A stretch of DNA of 64,000 bases, taken from NCBI GenBank assembly GCA_034670405.1, contig JAXDDX010000063.1:643501-707500 (forward strand). The letters are read 5' to 3'. This DNA comes from Hoplostethus atlanticus. Its lineage: Eukaryota; Chordata; Actinopteri; Trachichthyiformes; Trachichthyidae. The notes under the pieces are model-generated. The model ran no database searches, was not told the DNA's origin, and worked only from the letters and a program-made list of their open reading frames with translations. This document shows, piece by piece, positions 36,511 through 47,775 of the stretch; within the stretch, counting starts at the first letter, position 1; every line of letters starts with the position of its first letter. The position numbers were made by a program, and so were the translations under genes.

Positions 36511-36726
36511 TTCATAGTTGTTTGCATTGTTACGTTTTCCACCCACGCAATGTTAATTCTGTTTTTACATGAATACATCACAATTAAATTAAATTCCAAA
36601 CAGCAGAGAAAACAACTCCGACATCTAATTCGGTCGGTAAAGGTAACCCGTCGCTGTGAGATGAGAAGACAACAATCACATTCTGCAAAGTTGCATCAGA
36701 GCACTTTTGTTATGTCTTCTGATCCA

Positions 36727-37023
36727 TCAAAGAGCACACTCCAAAATGTCTGATCCTGGCGTTCGCCTGTTATCAATAGTTTGCACTATGTTCATGTGCT
36801 CTTTATTCTTCCCGTGCTTTTCAAAAGCTGGATGACTGAATTTTTTTGTCCCTATATAAAAGGCGCTGCTTTTATCCGCGAGATTGAGATTTTCACGGCA
36901 TATTTTGCACCACATCTCTGTGCGGTCGTCATCTGTTTGGAGCCAGGCTACCTCCTGCAGCCACTTTTCTGTGAATACATGTTTTTTATGTTCACGTTCA
37001 GTCTGCTGTTTCTTTGAAGGTGG
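36727..37023 (-). pseudogene. ZNF862/KIAA1586-like zinc finger exon, split by a hAT
   Basis: The minus-strand frame reads EKWLQEVAWLQTDDDRTEMW, then CKICRENLNLADKSSAFYIG and HPAFEKHGKNKEH, the TTF-type finger found in ZNF862/KIAA1586-like hAT-derived proteins. The frame runs upstream to the hAT boundary at 37023 and plausibly continues at 45107 and beyond (a proline/lysine stretch after an acceptor-like ttggtag). The 8 kb hAT therefore sits inside this exon. Downstream domains are not seen, so it is a fragment of another hAT or of a host gene derived from one. Confidence 0.55.
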
Positions 37024-37299
37024 TAGTGATGGGCATGGCAGTTCTTTTAGAAGTACTGAATCACTAGAATCAGTTCACTAAAAAGATTCGTCCAAAAGAT
37101 TCGTTCACCGAATCGTTGAGTTCTTGGCGGGAGGAGCCTGCGACTCCGACTTCCTGAACTGATACACGGCTGAACGGTTCATGTTTCAGTTCAGTTCACG
37201 GCTTCCGGGACCGGGAGACGAGAGTGTTGTGGCTGTGTTGCTTTGACAAACATGTTTGTAAAAATAAACTCGTTTATAAATCATGATGTTTTGAGTGAT

Positions 37300-37500
37300 C
37301 CTGTCCTATGGTAGGCTATTTAACTGGTCTACTCAGCAAATTGGGCTCAGTGAGTGATCCGTTCACTGAACGTACCACAGTACCCCACAGTGCATTCAGT
37401 GAAGGATTCACACTGAACATGCACCGTTCCCTTGCAAATTGTCGCAATGAGAGGATCAGAGAGTCACACATTGTCTCGGGTTCACCACGCATTGTAAACA
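37300..37500 (+). repeat. subterminal direct repeat, left copy
   Basis: Shared with 44425-44560 in the same orientation: cagtgaaggattcacactga, acatgcaccgttccct and aattgtcgcaatgagaggat. Direct repetition of an internal segment near both ends of the hAT may mark transposase binding regions or a recombined ancestor. Confidence 0.6.
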
Positions 37501-37868
37501 ACAAAAGGTAATGACAAAATTGTTTATTATACTGTAGGAACTATAAATCACAAATAACCAAGAAAATACAAGAACAATAAGTATGGACTGACCTACAACT
37601 GTGAGTGCAAAACAAATATTAAATTAAGTTTTAAATTAAATGACAAGATAAAAACTCTTGTAAAAACTGTACATTCAGAAGAAAATATCAACTTAAATAT
37701 TGTGCAATCAAAAAGAAAATAAATAGCCTAACTGTAGTGCAAAACAAAAAGCCAAGAAACTAAAATAAAAAAATAAAAACAGAACAAAGACACATCCATA
37801 CACTGTTGTAGGTGCCGAACAAATGAAATCCAAACAGGATCATCATGATAAAGGTGGCCTTATGCCCT

Positions 37869-40181
37869 TTACTTCAGGTTGGCATTTAGGAATACCAGCT
37901 GGCTGACCTTTGTAGAACTGAGACGATTTCTTCGCTCTGAAATGATCTGGCCCATTTTGCTAAAGACTCTCTCGGATGGGACAGATGTGGCAACAATGCA
38001 GAGTCTCTTCATCATCATCTCACAAAGTCTCGGATAGACCATCCCTCGACTTTGCCACCATGTGAGGGGGTTTGAAGACCTCGGCACTAGAGGTTCCGCC
38101 ACAAAAGCACGGACTTCCAGTACCGAATCAGCTGTGGGATTTCGATTAGTGGTCACAAACCCAGAGACCTGCTGGTCAAAGTCTTTCCAGAAAGCACTCT
38201 CCTGAGTGGAACTCCCTCCTTGTGCTGCTGCTCCCTGAGCTCCCTCTTCTTCAGCCTGCTGGTTGGGGAATGTCACCCTTGCTGCAGCATTGCAGAGTTG
38301 TTGATAGGCTCTATCAGCATCTTCATCCCTCCCGAAGGCCTTTTTCTTGAACCTGGGGTCCAGTGCTGCTGCCTCCAAGAGCAAAGCATGGGATTCGATT
38401 TTGTGAAAACGGTGTGACATCTGCTGGCAAATGGTCGCCACCAATTGCTTCACAGAATCTGTCAGGTTTCCAGCTCGTTGGATGTTTGAAGCAATCATCT
38501 GCAGACCTCTTGCCAGAAGAATCACTTTTGAAGCAGTCACATACCTGAGAGAAAGAAAAACAAGGTTTAGGCCTGATAGTAATAATAATAATGTGTATTG
38601 TTATTGTGATTATTAGTTATAATAGTATTACTATTAGTAATAATAATTGTATAACAAGCATATTCATAACCAACAGTACACAATATAAATTCTAGTTATT
38701 TTTGACTCAGGTCAAGCCAGACAGGCAGGAGCTCGATTGACAGATTTATGACTTTGTTTGGATGTGACTGAACAAGTGAAAATTAGGCCTTCATAAATCA
38801 CATTATTCTCAAATGACAGTGCAATAATAACATTAAAATAAAAAAACACTTACCCTTCACCACTGATTTCGACAGTGACCTCTTCAAAGGGCTTTAGCAC
38901 ATCACAGGCCTGTTTCATTTCCTCCCACTCATCTGGTGTGAGGACGGCCAGTCTTGGATTAGTCAAGGCCAGGGTTGTGATGATGGCATCTTTATTTTCC
39001 AGGAACCTCAACATCATGTAGTATGTTGAATTCCATCGGGTTGGACAGTCCTGCTTCAGGCGAGATTCTGCTAACCCCAACTGCTTTTGTGTGGCCTTCA
39101 GTTTCTCAGTTGCAACTGTACTTCTGTGCACATACTCAACAATTGCCTTCACCTTTTCCACTGTTTGTTTAATGGCAGCAACGCCACTGTTGACAATGAG
39201 GTTCAGGGTGTGCGCAAAGCAGAACAGGTGAGGCCAACCTGTGTTTTGAATTGCTTTCACCACATTTGCAGCGTTGTCAGACACACAGGCAGCAACTTTA
39301 TCCTGAATTCCCCACTCCCTTGCTACCCTCAGAAGCTGTTCTGACAGATTGTCAGCAGTGTGCCTCTCACTCATCTCAAAACACTCCAGCAGGACAGTGA
39401 CCATCTTAAAGTCATCAATAAAATGACATGTCACAGACATAAATGATGTTGTTGTTCTGGATGTCCAGCAGTCTGTGGTCAGACACACAGCTTTGGCTTT
39501 ATCCACCTTCTGTCTTATTTCTTCATGTGTCTTTCTGTACATGTCTGGGATAATGGTGTTGGACAGTGTTTTCCTGCTTGGCAACACATAGTTGGGGTTC
39601 AGCTCCTTGGTAAACTTCCTAAATCCAGTGTCTTCAACGATGGAGTACGGCTGAAAATCCTTTGCAACCATTCTTGCCAGCATTTCATCTAAAGCCCTTT
39701 GTCTAAGGGGGTCGATAGGCCTCATCACAAAATGGCTCAGTGTGGCTTGTGTTCCTCCTCTTGCTCTGGGCCTACCTCCTGTTGCCCCTGGTGGTGTGGC
39801 AACAGTAGCTGGAGCTGGAGCAGTGCTGGTGCTGCTACTGGTTGGAGGAGCAGTGCTGACAGTGCTGGTTCCACTTGCTGCTGGAGCAGTGCTGGTGCTG
39901 CTACTGGTTGGAGGAGCAGTGCTGACAGTGCTGGTTCCACTTGCTGCTGGAGCAGTGCTGGTGCTGCTGGCACTGGCAGTAGGAGCAGGCTCAGGCTGAG
40001 GTTCATCTCTTACCTGTAACAGCTGCACAGTGGGATGTTTTGTCCTTACATGTCGGTGTAGATTGGCCGTGGACCCACCTTTGGTTGACAGTTTGGCCTT
40101 GCAAATTGTGCATAATGCAGCTGTTGCTGAAATGATATTAAATTGCGTCCATACAGCACTTTTTCTCCTGGAATCACTCAT
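37869..40181 (-). CDS. hAT transposase, ZBED1/ZBED4-like, two exons
   Basis: Exon 1 (40181-38854) ends before gtaagtg. Exon 2 (38544-37869) follows ctctcag and joins in frame (ISGEG then YVTASKV), giving about 667 residues. A BED finger lies near residues 10-50 (Cys24, Cys27, His44, His49). Next is a Ser/Thr/Ala/Pro linker with a 23-residue duplication. The hAT catalytic core includes KAVCLTTDCWTSRTTTSF, KVAACVSDNAANVVKAI and LKQDCPTRWNSTYYM. The C-terminal dimerisation region has NPLTWWQSRG and VPSERVFSKMGQIISERR. The length and all motifs are as in intact hAT transposases and no lesion is visible, so it may be functional. It is an element gene rather than a host ZBED gene, because it lies between hAT ends with a perfect target duplication. 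Confidence 0.85.
39836..39973 (-). repeat. coding tandem duplication in the transposase linker
   Basis: Two copies of a 69-base unit in the linker give repeated STSTAPAASGTSTVSTAPPT blocks. The frame is preserved. It is a coding VNTR between the BED finger and the catalytic core. Confidence 0.8.
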
Positions 40182-40739
40182 CTTGATAACTCGACTGTCT
40201 CACTCTCAAACTCTCACTTTGGGGGTAGAGTGTTGTGGGTTCAAGGAGATGATTGGACTATACCAATTAACAGGAAAGGAAGGGTGAAGGTGAAGGTACT
40301 CTGGGGGAGGAGGGCTGGTAGGGGGAAATGATCTATGATATCAGCATAACTTTAAATGACCAAAAGGTTACTATCATAATGTATTTTTAAAATGTGAGTA
40401 TTTGTATAGGTGTGAGAGGGACATACTATGATTGTTTGCAGATATGGACAACTTTAAATTAAGTGTATGTGCATTGTGCTGCTGTGTGGTCACCCCTCCC
40501 TTGCAGGCCTAATGGTTGAGTCCTGCAGGTAAGCACTCCCTGAAGAAAACAATACACTCAAGAAAACAAAGTTGTGATATAAAAGTGCAGTTTAATTTTA
40601 AGTCAAGCATACAGTAGGATAAGTTCTAGTTAGTTTTTTTTCTTTTCTTTTAGATTACAGTGACACCAATCTCACATTTAGCTAGGAACAGTAAGTTCAA
40701 GCCTTAATTGAAGGCTCCTCTGAAGTCAAGTTTCCACGG

Positions 40740-40880
40740 CAACGCCCCAGGTCAAGCCACCTAAGCCACACAAGCAGGAGCCAAAGCTTGTTTGACAGAT
40801 TCATGACTTTCTATGGATGTGACTGACAGTACAAGTGAAAATTATGCCTTCAAAATCACAAACAGTATTCTCACATGACA
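40740..40880 (+). repeat. copy of transposase-intron sequence upstream of the gene
   Basis: This is similar to 38705-38830 in the hAT intron (caggtcaagcca, gatttatgac/gattcatgac, ggatgtgactga, caagtgaaaatta). The match resumes after the LINE at about 44222 (gtaatgcaac..aataataac versus gtgcaataataac). The LINE therefore landed inside an already duplicated segment. Confidence 0.6.
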
Positions 40881-43800
40881 ATTCAAGATTCAAGATTCAA
40901 GAAGTTTAATTGTCACATACACACACGAGGTGTGTAGTGAAATGCAAAGTGGCAATGCTTAGCAGAAATGTGCAAAATAACAGGTTCACACTATTTACAA
41001 TAACCAGCACAATATTTACAATGTCAGTTTTTTTTTAAGAGCTCTATATAAAAAACAACACAATATTTACAATAAGAGCACATATGTATAAAACAATATA
41101 GTAAAAAAAGGGAAAATTGTATGTATAATATAATATGAATTATAAATTATGTGTAGTCTTTACCTAAGTGTGTGTGTGTGCATAAGAGGGGCAGTGTGTG
41201 TGTCTTGGTGGGGGCCCTGGTGAGGTCAGAGTTCACAGTCCTGATGGCCTGAGGAAAGAAACTCCGTCTCAGTCTCTCTGTTTTGGCAGCGTGACTACGG
41301 AGGCGCTTGCCTGACCGCAGCAGCTGAAACAGTCCGTTGTTGGGGTGGTGAGGATCCTTCATGATCCTGCAGGCTCTGGTTCTGCACCTCCTGGTGTACA
41401 AGTCCTGCAGGGTGGGGAGTGTAGTTCCAATAGTGCGCTCAGCCGAACGCACTACTCTCTGCAGAGCCTTCCTGTCCTGAGAGGAGCTGCTGCCAAACCA
41501 GGCAGTGATGCTTCCTGTCAGGATGCTCTCCACAGCTCCAGAGTAGAAGGACTGAAGGATCCTCCGGGAGACTTTAAATTTCCTCAGTTGCCTGAGGTGG
41601 TAAAGGCGCTGCCTCGCCTTTCTCACCAGAGTGTCAGTGTGTGTGGACCATGTGAGATCTTCGGTGATGTGGACTCCCAGGTATTTATACCTGCTCACCC
41701 TCTCCACAGTATTCCCATTAATCCCCAGTGGTGAGTACGTCCTCTGTTGTTGTGTCCTCCTAAAGTCCACAATCAGCTCCTTAGTTTTGGTGACATTCAG
41801 GAGGAGGCTGTTGTCCTGGCACCAGAGTGACAGATCAGCAACTTCCTCCAGGTAGGCCTTCTCGTCGTTGTTGGAGATCAGGCCCACCACCACTGTGTCA
41901 TCCGCAAACTTAATGATGGTGTTGGAGCTGAACCTGGCCACACAGTCATGTGTGTACAGGGAGTACAGTAGGGGGCTGAGGACGCAACCCTGGGGGGATC
42001 CTGTGTTCAGGGTGAGGGGGTTGGAGGTGTGTCTACCCACCCTGACCACCTGGGGCCTGGCGGTCAGGAAGTTCAGGATCCAGGCACACAGGGGGGTGTT
42101 CAGTCCCAGCTCCATCAACTTGCCAGCCAGTCTGGTGGGGACTATGGTATTGAAAGCTGAACTATAGTCAATGAACAGCAGTCTCACATAGCCCCCCTTC
42201 CGGCTGTCCAGATGAGAGAGTGTGGTGTGCAGTACCTGGGAGACAGCATCATCCGTGGATCTGTTGGGACGATAAGCAAACTGCAGCGGGTCCATGGAGC
42301 AAGGGAGGAAGGCGCAGATGTAGTCCTTTATCAGCCTCTCGAAGCATTTCATGACCACCGAGGTGAGGGCCACCGGTCGGTAGTCATTCAAGCATGCTGG
42401 AGAAGCATTCTTGGGCACAGGGACAATAGTGGATCTCTTGAAGCAGGCGGGGACCACAGACTCAGCCAGGGAGATGTTGAATATAGTGGTGAACACTGGA
42501 GCTAGCTGATTAGCACAGGTCTTCAGTACTCGCCCAGATATGCCATCCGGACCAGCAGCTTTCCTGGTGTTCACCCTCGTCAGAGCCCTCCTCACACTGT
42601 GCTCGGTCACAGAGAGTGTGTGTTCATCCCCAGCGGTAGAACTCACTCCGGCTGCGCTAACGGTGATGTTGTTAGCCGGCGAGCTAGCGCTGTTGTTGCT
42701 AGCCTCAAACCGTGCATAGAATGAGTTCAGGTCCTCCGCTAGGGATGCGTCGGCACTCACAATTGCGGGGGGTCTGCCCTGGTAGTCCGTTATAGTCCGT
42801 AGCCCCTGCCATAGGCGTCTGGTGTCGCGCTGCTCCATCTGCGACTCCACTCTGTCCCTATACCTCCTCTTGGCCTCCTTCACCGCCCTTCTCAGTCCAT
42901 AGGACACTGCCTTGTGCTCGTCCATGTTGCCGGATACAAGACCGGAGTTATAGGCAGCAGTGCGGGCGTTCAAAGCGTCGCGGATGGATTTATCAACCCA
43001 CGGTTTTTGGTTAGGAAAGGACCTAACTTTCACCGTGGGGATGATGGTGTCCACTAGCGTTGCTATGAAGCTCGTTACTACTTCCGTAAACTCACTGACG
43101 TCCCTGGAACTGGATTGGAACATGTCCCAGTCGACGTCACGCAGAGCGTCCTGTAGCTCAGCCTCTGATTGGTCAGACCACCGCTTTACGTCCCTCGTCA
43201 CTACCGCTTCCCGTGCTATCCTTTGTTTATACTCCGGTAGCAGGAAAATGGCGGCATGGTCTGATTTGCCGAACGGAGGGAGAGAGACAGCCTTGTAGCC
43301 TCTCTTGAACGGCGTATAGCAGTGGTCCAACGTTCTTTCCCCTCTGGTAGCAGATGAAAGTTCGGCATGACTTTTTTTAGGTTCGCCCTATTAAAGTCCC
43401 CAGCCACCACCATAGCCGCGTCGGGATGCTTGTTCTGATGCCGACATAACACATCATGTAGGTCCGATAGTGCTACGTCGGTGTCCGCTTGTGGTGGTAT
43501 GTAGACGGCTGTGGTGATGACCGAGCTGAACTCCCGGGGAAGGTAGAATGGACGGCATGAGATAGTCAGATGTTCCAGGTTCGACGAGCAGGAACGAGAA
43601 AGAGTCTTAATGTCCTTGGGGTTGCACCACTTGTTGGTCATGAAGCAAACCCCTCCACCCTTAGATTTGCCAGACTCTTCCGTTCTATCCGCACGGAAAA
43701 CAGAGAAGGACTCGGTTGGGCATATGACTCGATCCGGCACCAGCGGGGTCAGCCATGTTTCCGTCAGACAAAAGACGTTACAATCCCTCATGTCCCGTTG

Positions 43801-44213
43801 GAATCTTATCCCCGCCCTAACATCATCCAACTTATTATCCAGAGACTGGACGTTAGCAAGAAGGATGCTGGGCAGAGGTGGACGGTGGGCTTGAACTCTC
43901 AGTCTGTTCCGAATTCCGCTCCGTTTTCCCCGATGTTTCCTCCTTCGTCTCCCCGTAGGTGAGTCTCCACTGTTGTTGTTGTGGCTCGCTCGTACTATCT
44001 CTGCCGGCCACGCTGGGTCGATGGGAAAAGTGGACAAAAACCTTTGTTTTGCGCAAAAGTTTATGTCCAAAAGTGTGCTGCGTTCGTATGATGTTAGTGC
44101 CGATGTGTTTGAGCAAAAAAAGATATTAAAAACAAACACAAAAACTAAAAAAACGCACAATCTCCGCAGAGCTACCACGATGGCGTCTAGACACGGCCGC
44201 GCCATCTTCATCT
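40881..44213 (-). mobile_element. Rex1/CR1-like LINE, copy C, near full length
   Basis: The tail (attcaagattcaagattcaa) is at the left. The 5' end near 44213 reads gatgaagatggcgcggcc on minus, the kind of start expected for a full-length non-LTR element. It extends beyond the 5' end of copy A. Confidence 0.85.
41147..44211 (-). pseudogene. LINE endonuclease-reverse transcriptase, copy C, one frameshift
   Basis: The frame opens at 44211 with a hydrophobic leader (CVFLVFVFVFNIFF) absent from copy A, then has the same endonuclease and reverse transcriptase blocks ([27 protein letters not shown]). Compared with copy A, a 13-base deletion at about 43351 inside the endonuclease (after VMPNFH) shifts the frame; the second half is open from 43330 to 41147. 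There is also an in-frame loss of one Asn codon. Otherwise the two copies differ at very few residues, so divergence is recent. Confidence 0.85.
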
Positions 44214-45114
44214 AGTAGTAGTAATGCAACTATAATAATAACAATATAATAACTATAATAATAACTATAAGAACTATCAAATAGCCTGTGAAGTAAAAGC
44301 TTAAAGTTGTTTTGTTGTGGTTTTATTTTGTACTTGATTCAGTTTTTGCCATTTTTTGCTCTAGGGTTAGTTGTGTGTTTATGTTTATATGGCTTGACTC
44401 CTGTGTCTCCTGGCTCCTGCACCTGCAGTACGACGTTCAGTGAGTGATACGTTCACTGACCACAGTACATTCAGTGAAGGATTCACACTGAACATGCACC
44501 GTTCCCTCGCAAATTGTCGCAATGAGAGGATCAGACAGTCACGCATTTTCTCAAACTGCGGGTTTTATACACTACTTGTTACATGCTGTGTCCTACTGTA
44601 CGTGAGTTGTTGCGGTGGCAATTTAGCAAAGTAAAAAAAACAAAAACGTTTTCTCCGGGGTACACTTGAACACAACACACCCGTAGTCTCCCTCCGTCGC
44701 TGCTGCCTGCTACTACAGCTGCATTGGTGAGTCTCACTCTCTCATTACTGCCAGCCTAACGTTTTAAGTTTGTTTATCTGGAAACTAAATCTGTTAAAAC
44801 AATGGGGAGGTGTGTGTTTATGTTTATGTGACTTCACTCCTGGAGAAAACGGTTGCCATGAAAGTGTATCCCTCTCAGAGGACAATGATTCAGGAGAGTG
44901 AGTGATTCAGGCGGTAGGCGACTCGGCGCAGTCGGCGGTCTCTCCCTCCCTGCAGCGGCTCGCTGGCTCTGCTGCGCGCGCGCGCTGCTGACAGCTCAAC
45001 TGAACTGGTAAACGAACGAAATCACTTGATGAAGTGATTCGGTTCAGTACGTTCACTTAAAAGATTCGTTCAAAAGAACGAATCGTTCGCGAACGACACA
45101 ACACTAGAAGGTGG

Positions 45115-45574
45115 TGGAATACTACCAAAGTAATTACTTAATGTGACTTGCTTCTTGGACATTTTGATGAATGGATGAAAATCCTAAAACCAGAGAAAAA
45201 TGTAAGCAAGTTGTAATGTAAACTAGTTGTAACGAAAGCTAACTATTTGCTGGAGCTAAAGGTTTAACCTTGCTAACTTGGAAAAAAAACACTTAATCAA
45301 GAATGAAGGCTAAATGTTACACGATTAACAACTGATTATTAACGTTTGTCATAATGGTTATCTTACCAGTGATGTATGGAGAAAATCCTGATGTTTCAGT
45401 ATGTAACTGTGTCCCAAAAATGCCAAAAATGTTGGTACGCAAAAGCGCCTCTTTCCGTATTATCTGCTGCGCATCATTTATTTTGACCACGCATGCGCAC
45501 CTGCACACCAGTTATGTGCACACCTGGGTATAAGGTGGACACCATACCATTAGATTCTCTTTTCGTAACAATCA
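45115..45574. other. noncoding, nothing recognised
   Basis: AT-rich sequence between the hAT and the LINE fragment. No gene or repeat end is identified beyond the possible continuation of the zinc-finger exon at its left edge. Confidence 0.4.
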
Positions 45575-46602
45575 ACTCATGAAGTGGATGTATGGGCAAG
45601 GGGTACCCAATACCCAAATGGGAATATTTGCAGGCAAAGAGATAGTCTTGGCAGCCTTGTTTAATGGCAAAAGGGCAGATTTTGACCAATTGACTTGGAA
45701 TCCCGATAAAGCCCCAAACTCATCTAACATTGATAAAAGGTGTGTGGTAGATTGTGATGGATCTTCAAGAAAACTAGTACGTCGTTGGCATAAAGCGCCA
45801 GGTGATGTTGAGTGCCTTGAATAGAGATGGGTTTTGTTGCCTGGGGATCTATACGGAATCACCAGTTATGACCTTCACACTAAGGTGGACGATATTCTGC
45901 TTGCCTACCCAATTTAGCAGCACAAGATTCTGAATCCTTAGGTCAAAGGCGAGGGGCACTCGTCCAGCTTCTAACTGTTTTCTATCCTGAAGCCTTCCCT
46001 ACTACCACCCTGTGTGCACTCTTACAGGCCTATGTAAAAATACAGCATAAGGCCGCTTCAGTTAACAACAGCTGCCCTCTAAACGCAACACTGTTGATGT
46101 GGTTGCTGGAATTTAAGCTTTTAAACAGCAAGTATACTTTTGCTGTAAAGGGAATGTTACTTTGCGAGTATAGGACAACCGATTAGAACCTTCGTCTATG
46201 AACCTGACTTAGCCACACAATCACTGATTATTTTACATCACTATAAGGAGAGGCATAATACCCCCTACCGGGGCGCTACTACCCATAGCAGAAGATAAAC
46301 TACTAGAGAAACAAGTACTTTAAGTGCAGGTAAAGTATTTATTTAAGCTTTAGCAGTCAATCAACGAGTCAAAAATAACACTGAGTACAAAGAATCAAAT
46401 AGTAATAATTTTGAGAGAGAGAGATAAGGTTTTTCTCACCTAACCTATTCCTCTGTACGAACCAGGAGGGTTCGGAGGGAGTGAAGCCAAAACCGTTCTA
46501 AGGCAATAAGCGCCTCAGAGTCTTGATCAAATCTTCAGTGCTCTTCAATGTTGAATGATTCCCCTTGAATGGCTCCCCGACATTTTGTCTTTTTGCCTCT
46601 AT

Positions 46603-46609
46603 CTTTATA
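46603..46609 (-). promoter_or_regulatory. TATA box of the long LTR
   Basis: TATAAAG on the minus strand, about 265 bases upstream of AATAAA at 46343-46338. This spacing is consistent with the U3/R boundary of an LTR. Confidence 0.6.
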
Positions 46610-47208
46610 CTATTTCTCTCTCCCTCCTACATGACATTTACCAATCATGTTACAACAAATCACCCATCAATCATCAGTTCACCAATCATATTACAATCTT
46701 CTGTCAGTGATATCATTTCTAGTTACATGTGCATTCGTCTTCTCCTAATTTGGTCTTCCTCTTCCCGATCACGTCGATCTTCCGATTGCAGGTTACTCCC
46801 CGTTGCTGCTGGAAAGTACCAGATTTCCCAAGACTTGTCGATCAGCTCTTTTACTTCCCTTTTTTGCCTGACCATCTGTTGTTTGTCCCAACTTTTAAAC
46901 TTGATCATGCTTAATCATGCTGACACGGCTCTTCATCTTGTGACTTTTATGCTTAGCTCATGGTTCAGTAAATTTCCACTTGGTGGTGGCCTTAGAGGCC
47001 CTGTCCCTAAGATCACACAATATAATCATTCATATAATCATTATTCTCTAAACATTTGTTGCATATCTGTCAGTCTATCATGATTTGTTACATTTCTATT
47101 ATAACACCATTAAACATATTTCATTTCGTTCAATACTGTTGATTAGGTATAACATAGTATCACACTATATGCTTTAGCTGTTTATGGCATTCTTTCCCTT
47201 ACTCTGAT

Positions 47209-47775
47209 TTAAGCATCCCTGTCTTTGCCCTTCCAACCACGCTTTGGTTCATTCTTAGGCTGCTCGTCATCATCTTCTTCCTCTGATATTTCAATTTGAT
47301 AATCACCTTCTTCGATGAATGCTTGCTTCGAAACCTCTTCTGGTTGGGCCTGCTGCTCTACCACCCTTTTTGCCTGAAACATTACCTCCACGAGGGTAGC
47401 CATGCCTTTTGCAGCTTCTCCAGTTGGATCCACACTACTTGTTTTCGGTGTGGGCCATTGGTCGATCAGGTAGTAGCCCCCTCTTTTGAGGTCACTTCTT
47501 TTTACATCCATTGTAAAGGACCCTGTCGCCTTTATGGGGATCTTCCCGCTCAGCCCCGGGCGCTCCTTACTTGGACCTGGAGTTTCATGGCTGAAGGGTG
47601 GCACTTGCCTTATAGGTGCTGATGCTGGTCGTTGAAGTGCTATGTATTTAGGGGGTACAACCACTGGGGGTTTGTTGGGCTGTGGTACCGAGAGATCCCA
47701 GCTATTTTTCGGGGCGACCGGCACTGGTAAGACCACCAGGTGGCGTTCTTTCTCCATTGGTGATCTCACAGCCAA
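47209..47775 (-). CDS. 188-residue ORF inside the LTR, function unknown
   Basis: It starts with ATG about 90 bases inside the LTR and stays open for 188 codons. The composition is Pro- and Lys-rich in the first half, with a compact middle ([20 protein letters not shown]), then a helical-looking stretch ([18 protein letters not shown]) and a strongly acidic region ([11 protein letters not shown]) ending in a basic tail. I recognise no domain. In full-length elements a U3-located frame can be an accessory protein or the 3' end of a longer internal gene; the sequence does not say which. Confidence 0.5.
   Translation of the reverse strand: MAVRSPMEKERHLVVLPVPVAPKNSWDLSVPQPNKPPVVVPPKYIALQRPASAPIRQVPPFSHETPGPSKERPGLSGKIPIKATGSFTMDVKRSDLKRGGYYLIDQWPTPKTSSVDPTGEAAKGMATLVEVMFQAKRVVEQQAQPEEVSKQAFIEEGDYQIEISEEEDDDEQPKNEPKRGWKGKDRDA

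Larger units (their letters stand above)
37024..45106 (-). mobile_element. ZBED-type hAT transposon with a nested LINE
   Basis: The left end is TAGTGATGGGC and the right end cacaacacta. A perfect 8-bp duplication GAAGGTGG flanks it (37016-37023 and 45107-45114). It carries a two-exon transposase on minus and the LINE at 40881-44213. Without the LINE it is about 4.75 kb. Subterminal regions contain gattcgttc motifs and direct repeats. Confidence 0.85.

Noticed and set aside
37869-40181. Host ZBED1 or ZBED4 gene
   Set aside because: It is enclosed by hAT ends and a perfect 8-bp duplication, so it is the transposase of a mobile copy.
46565-47083. 172-codon plus-strand frame
   Set aside because: It lies opposite the regulatory part of the long LTR and has no domain; the minus-strand LTR reading explains the sequence better.
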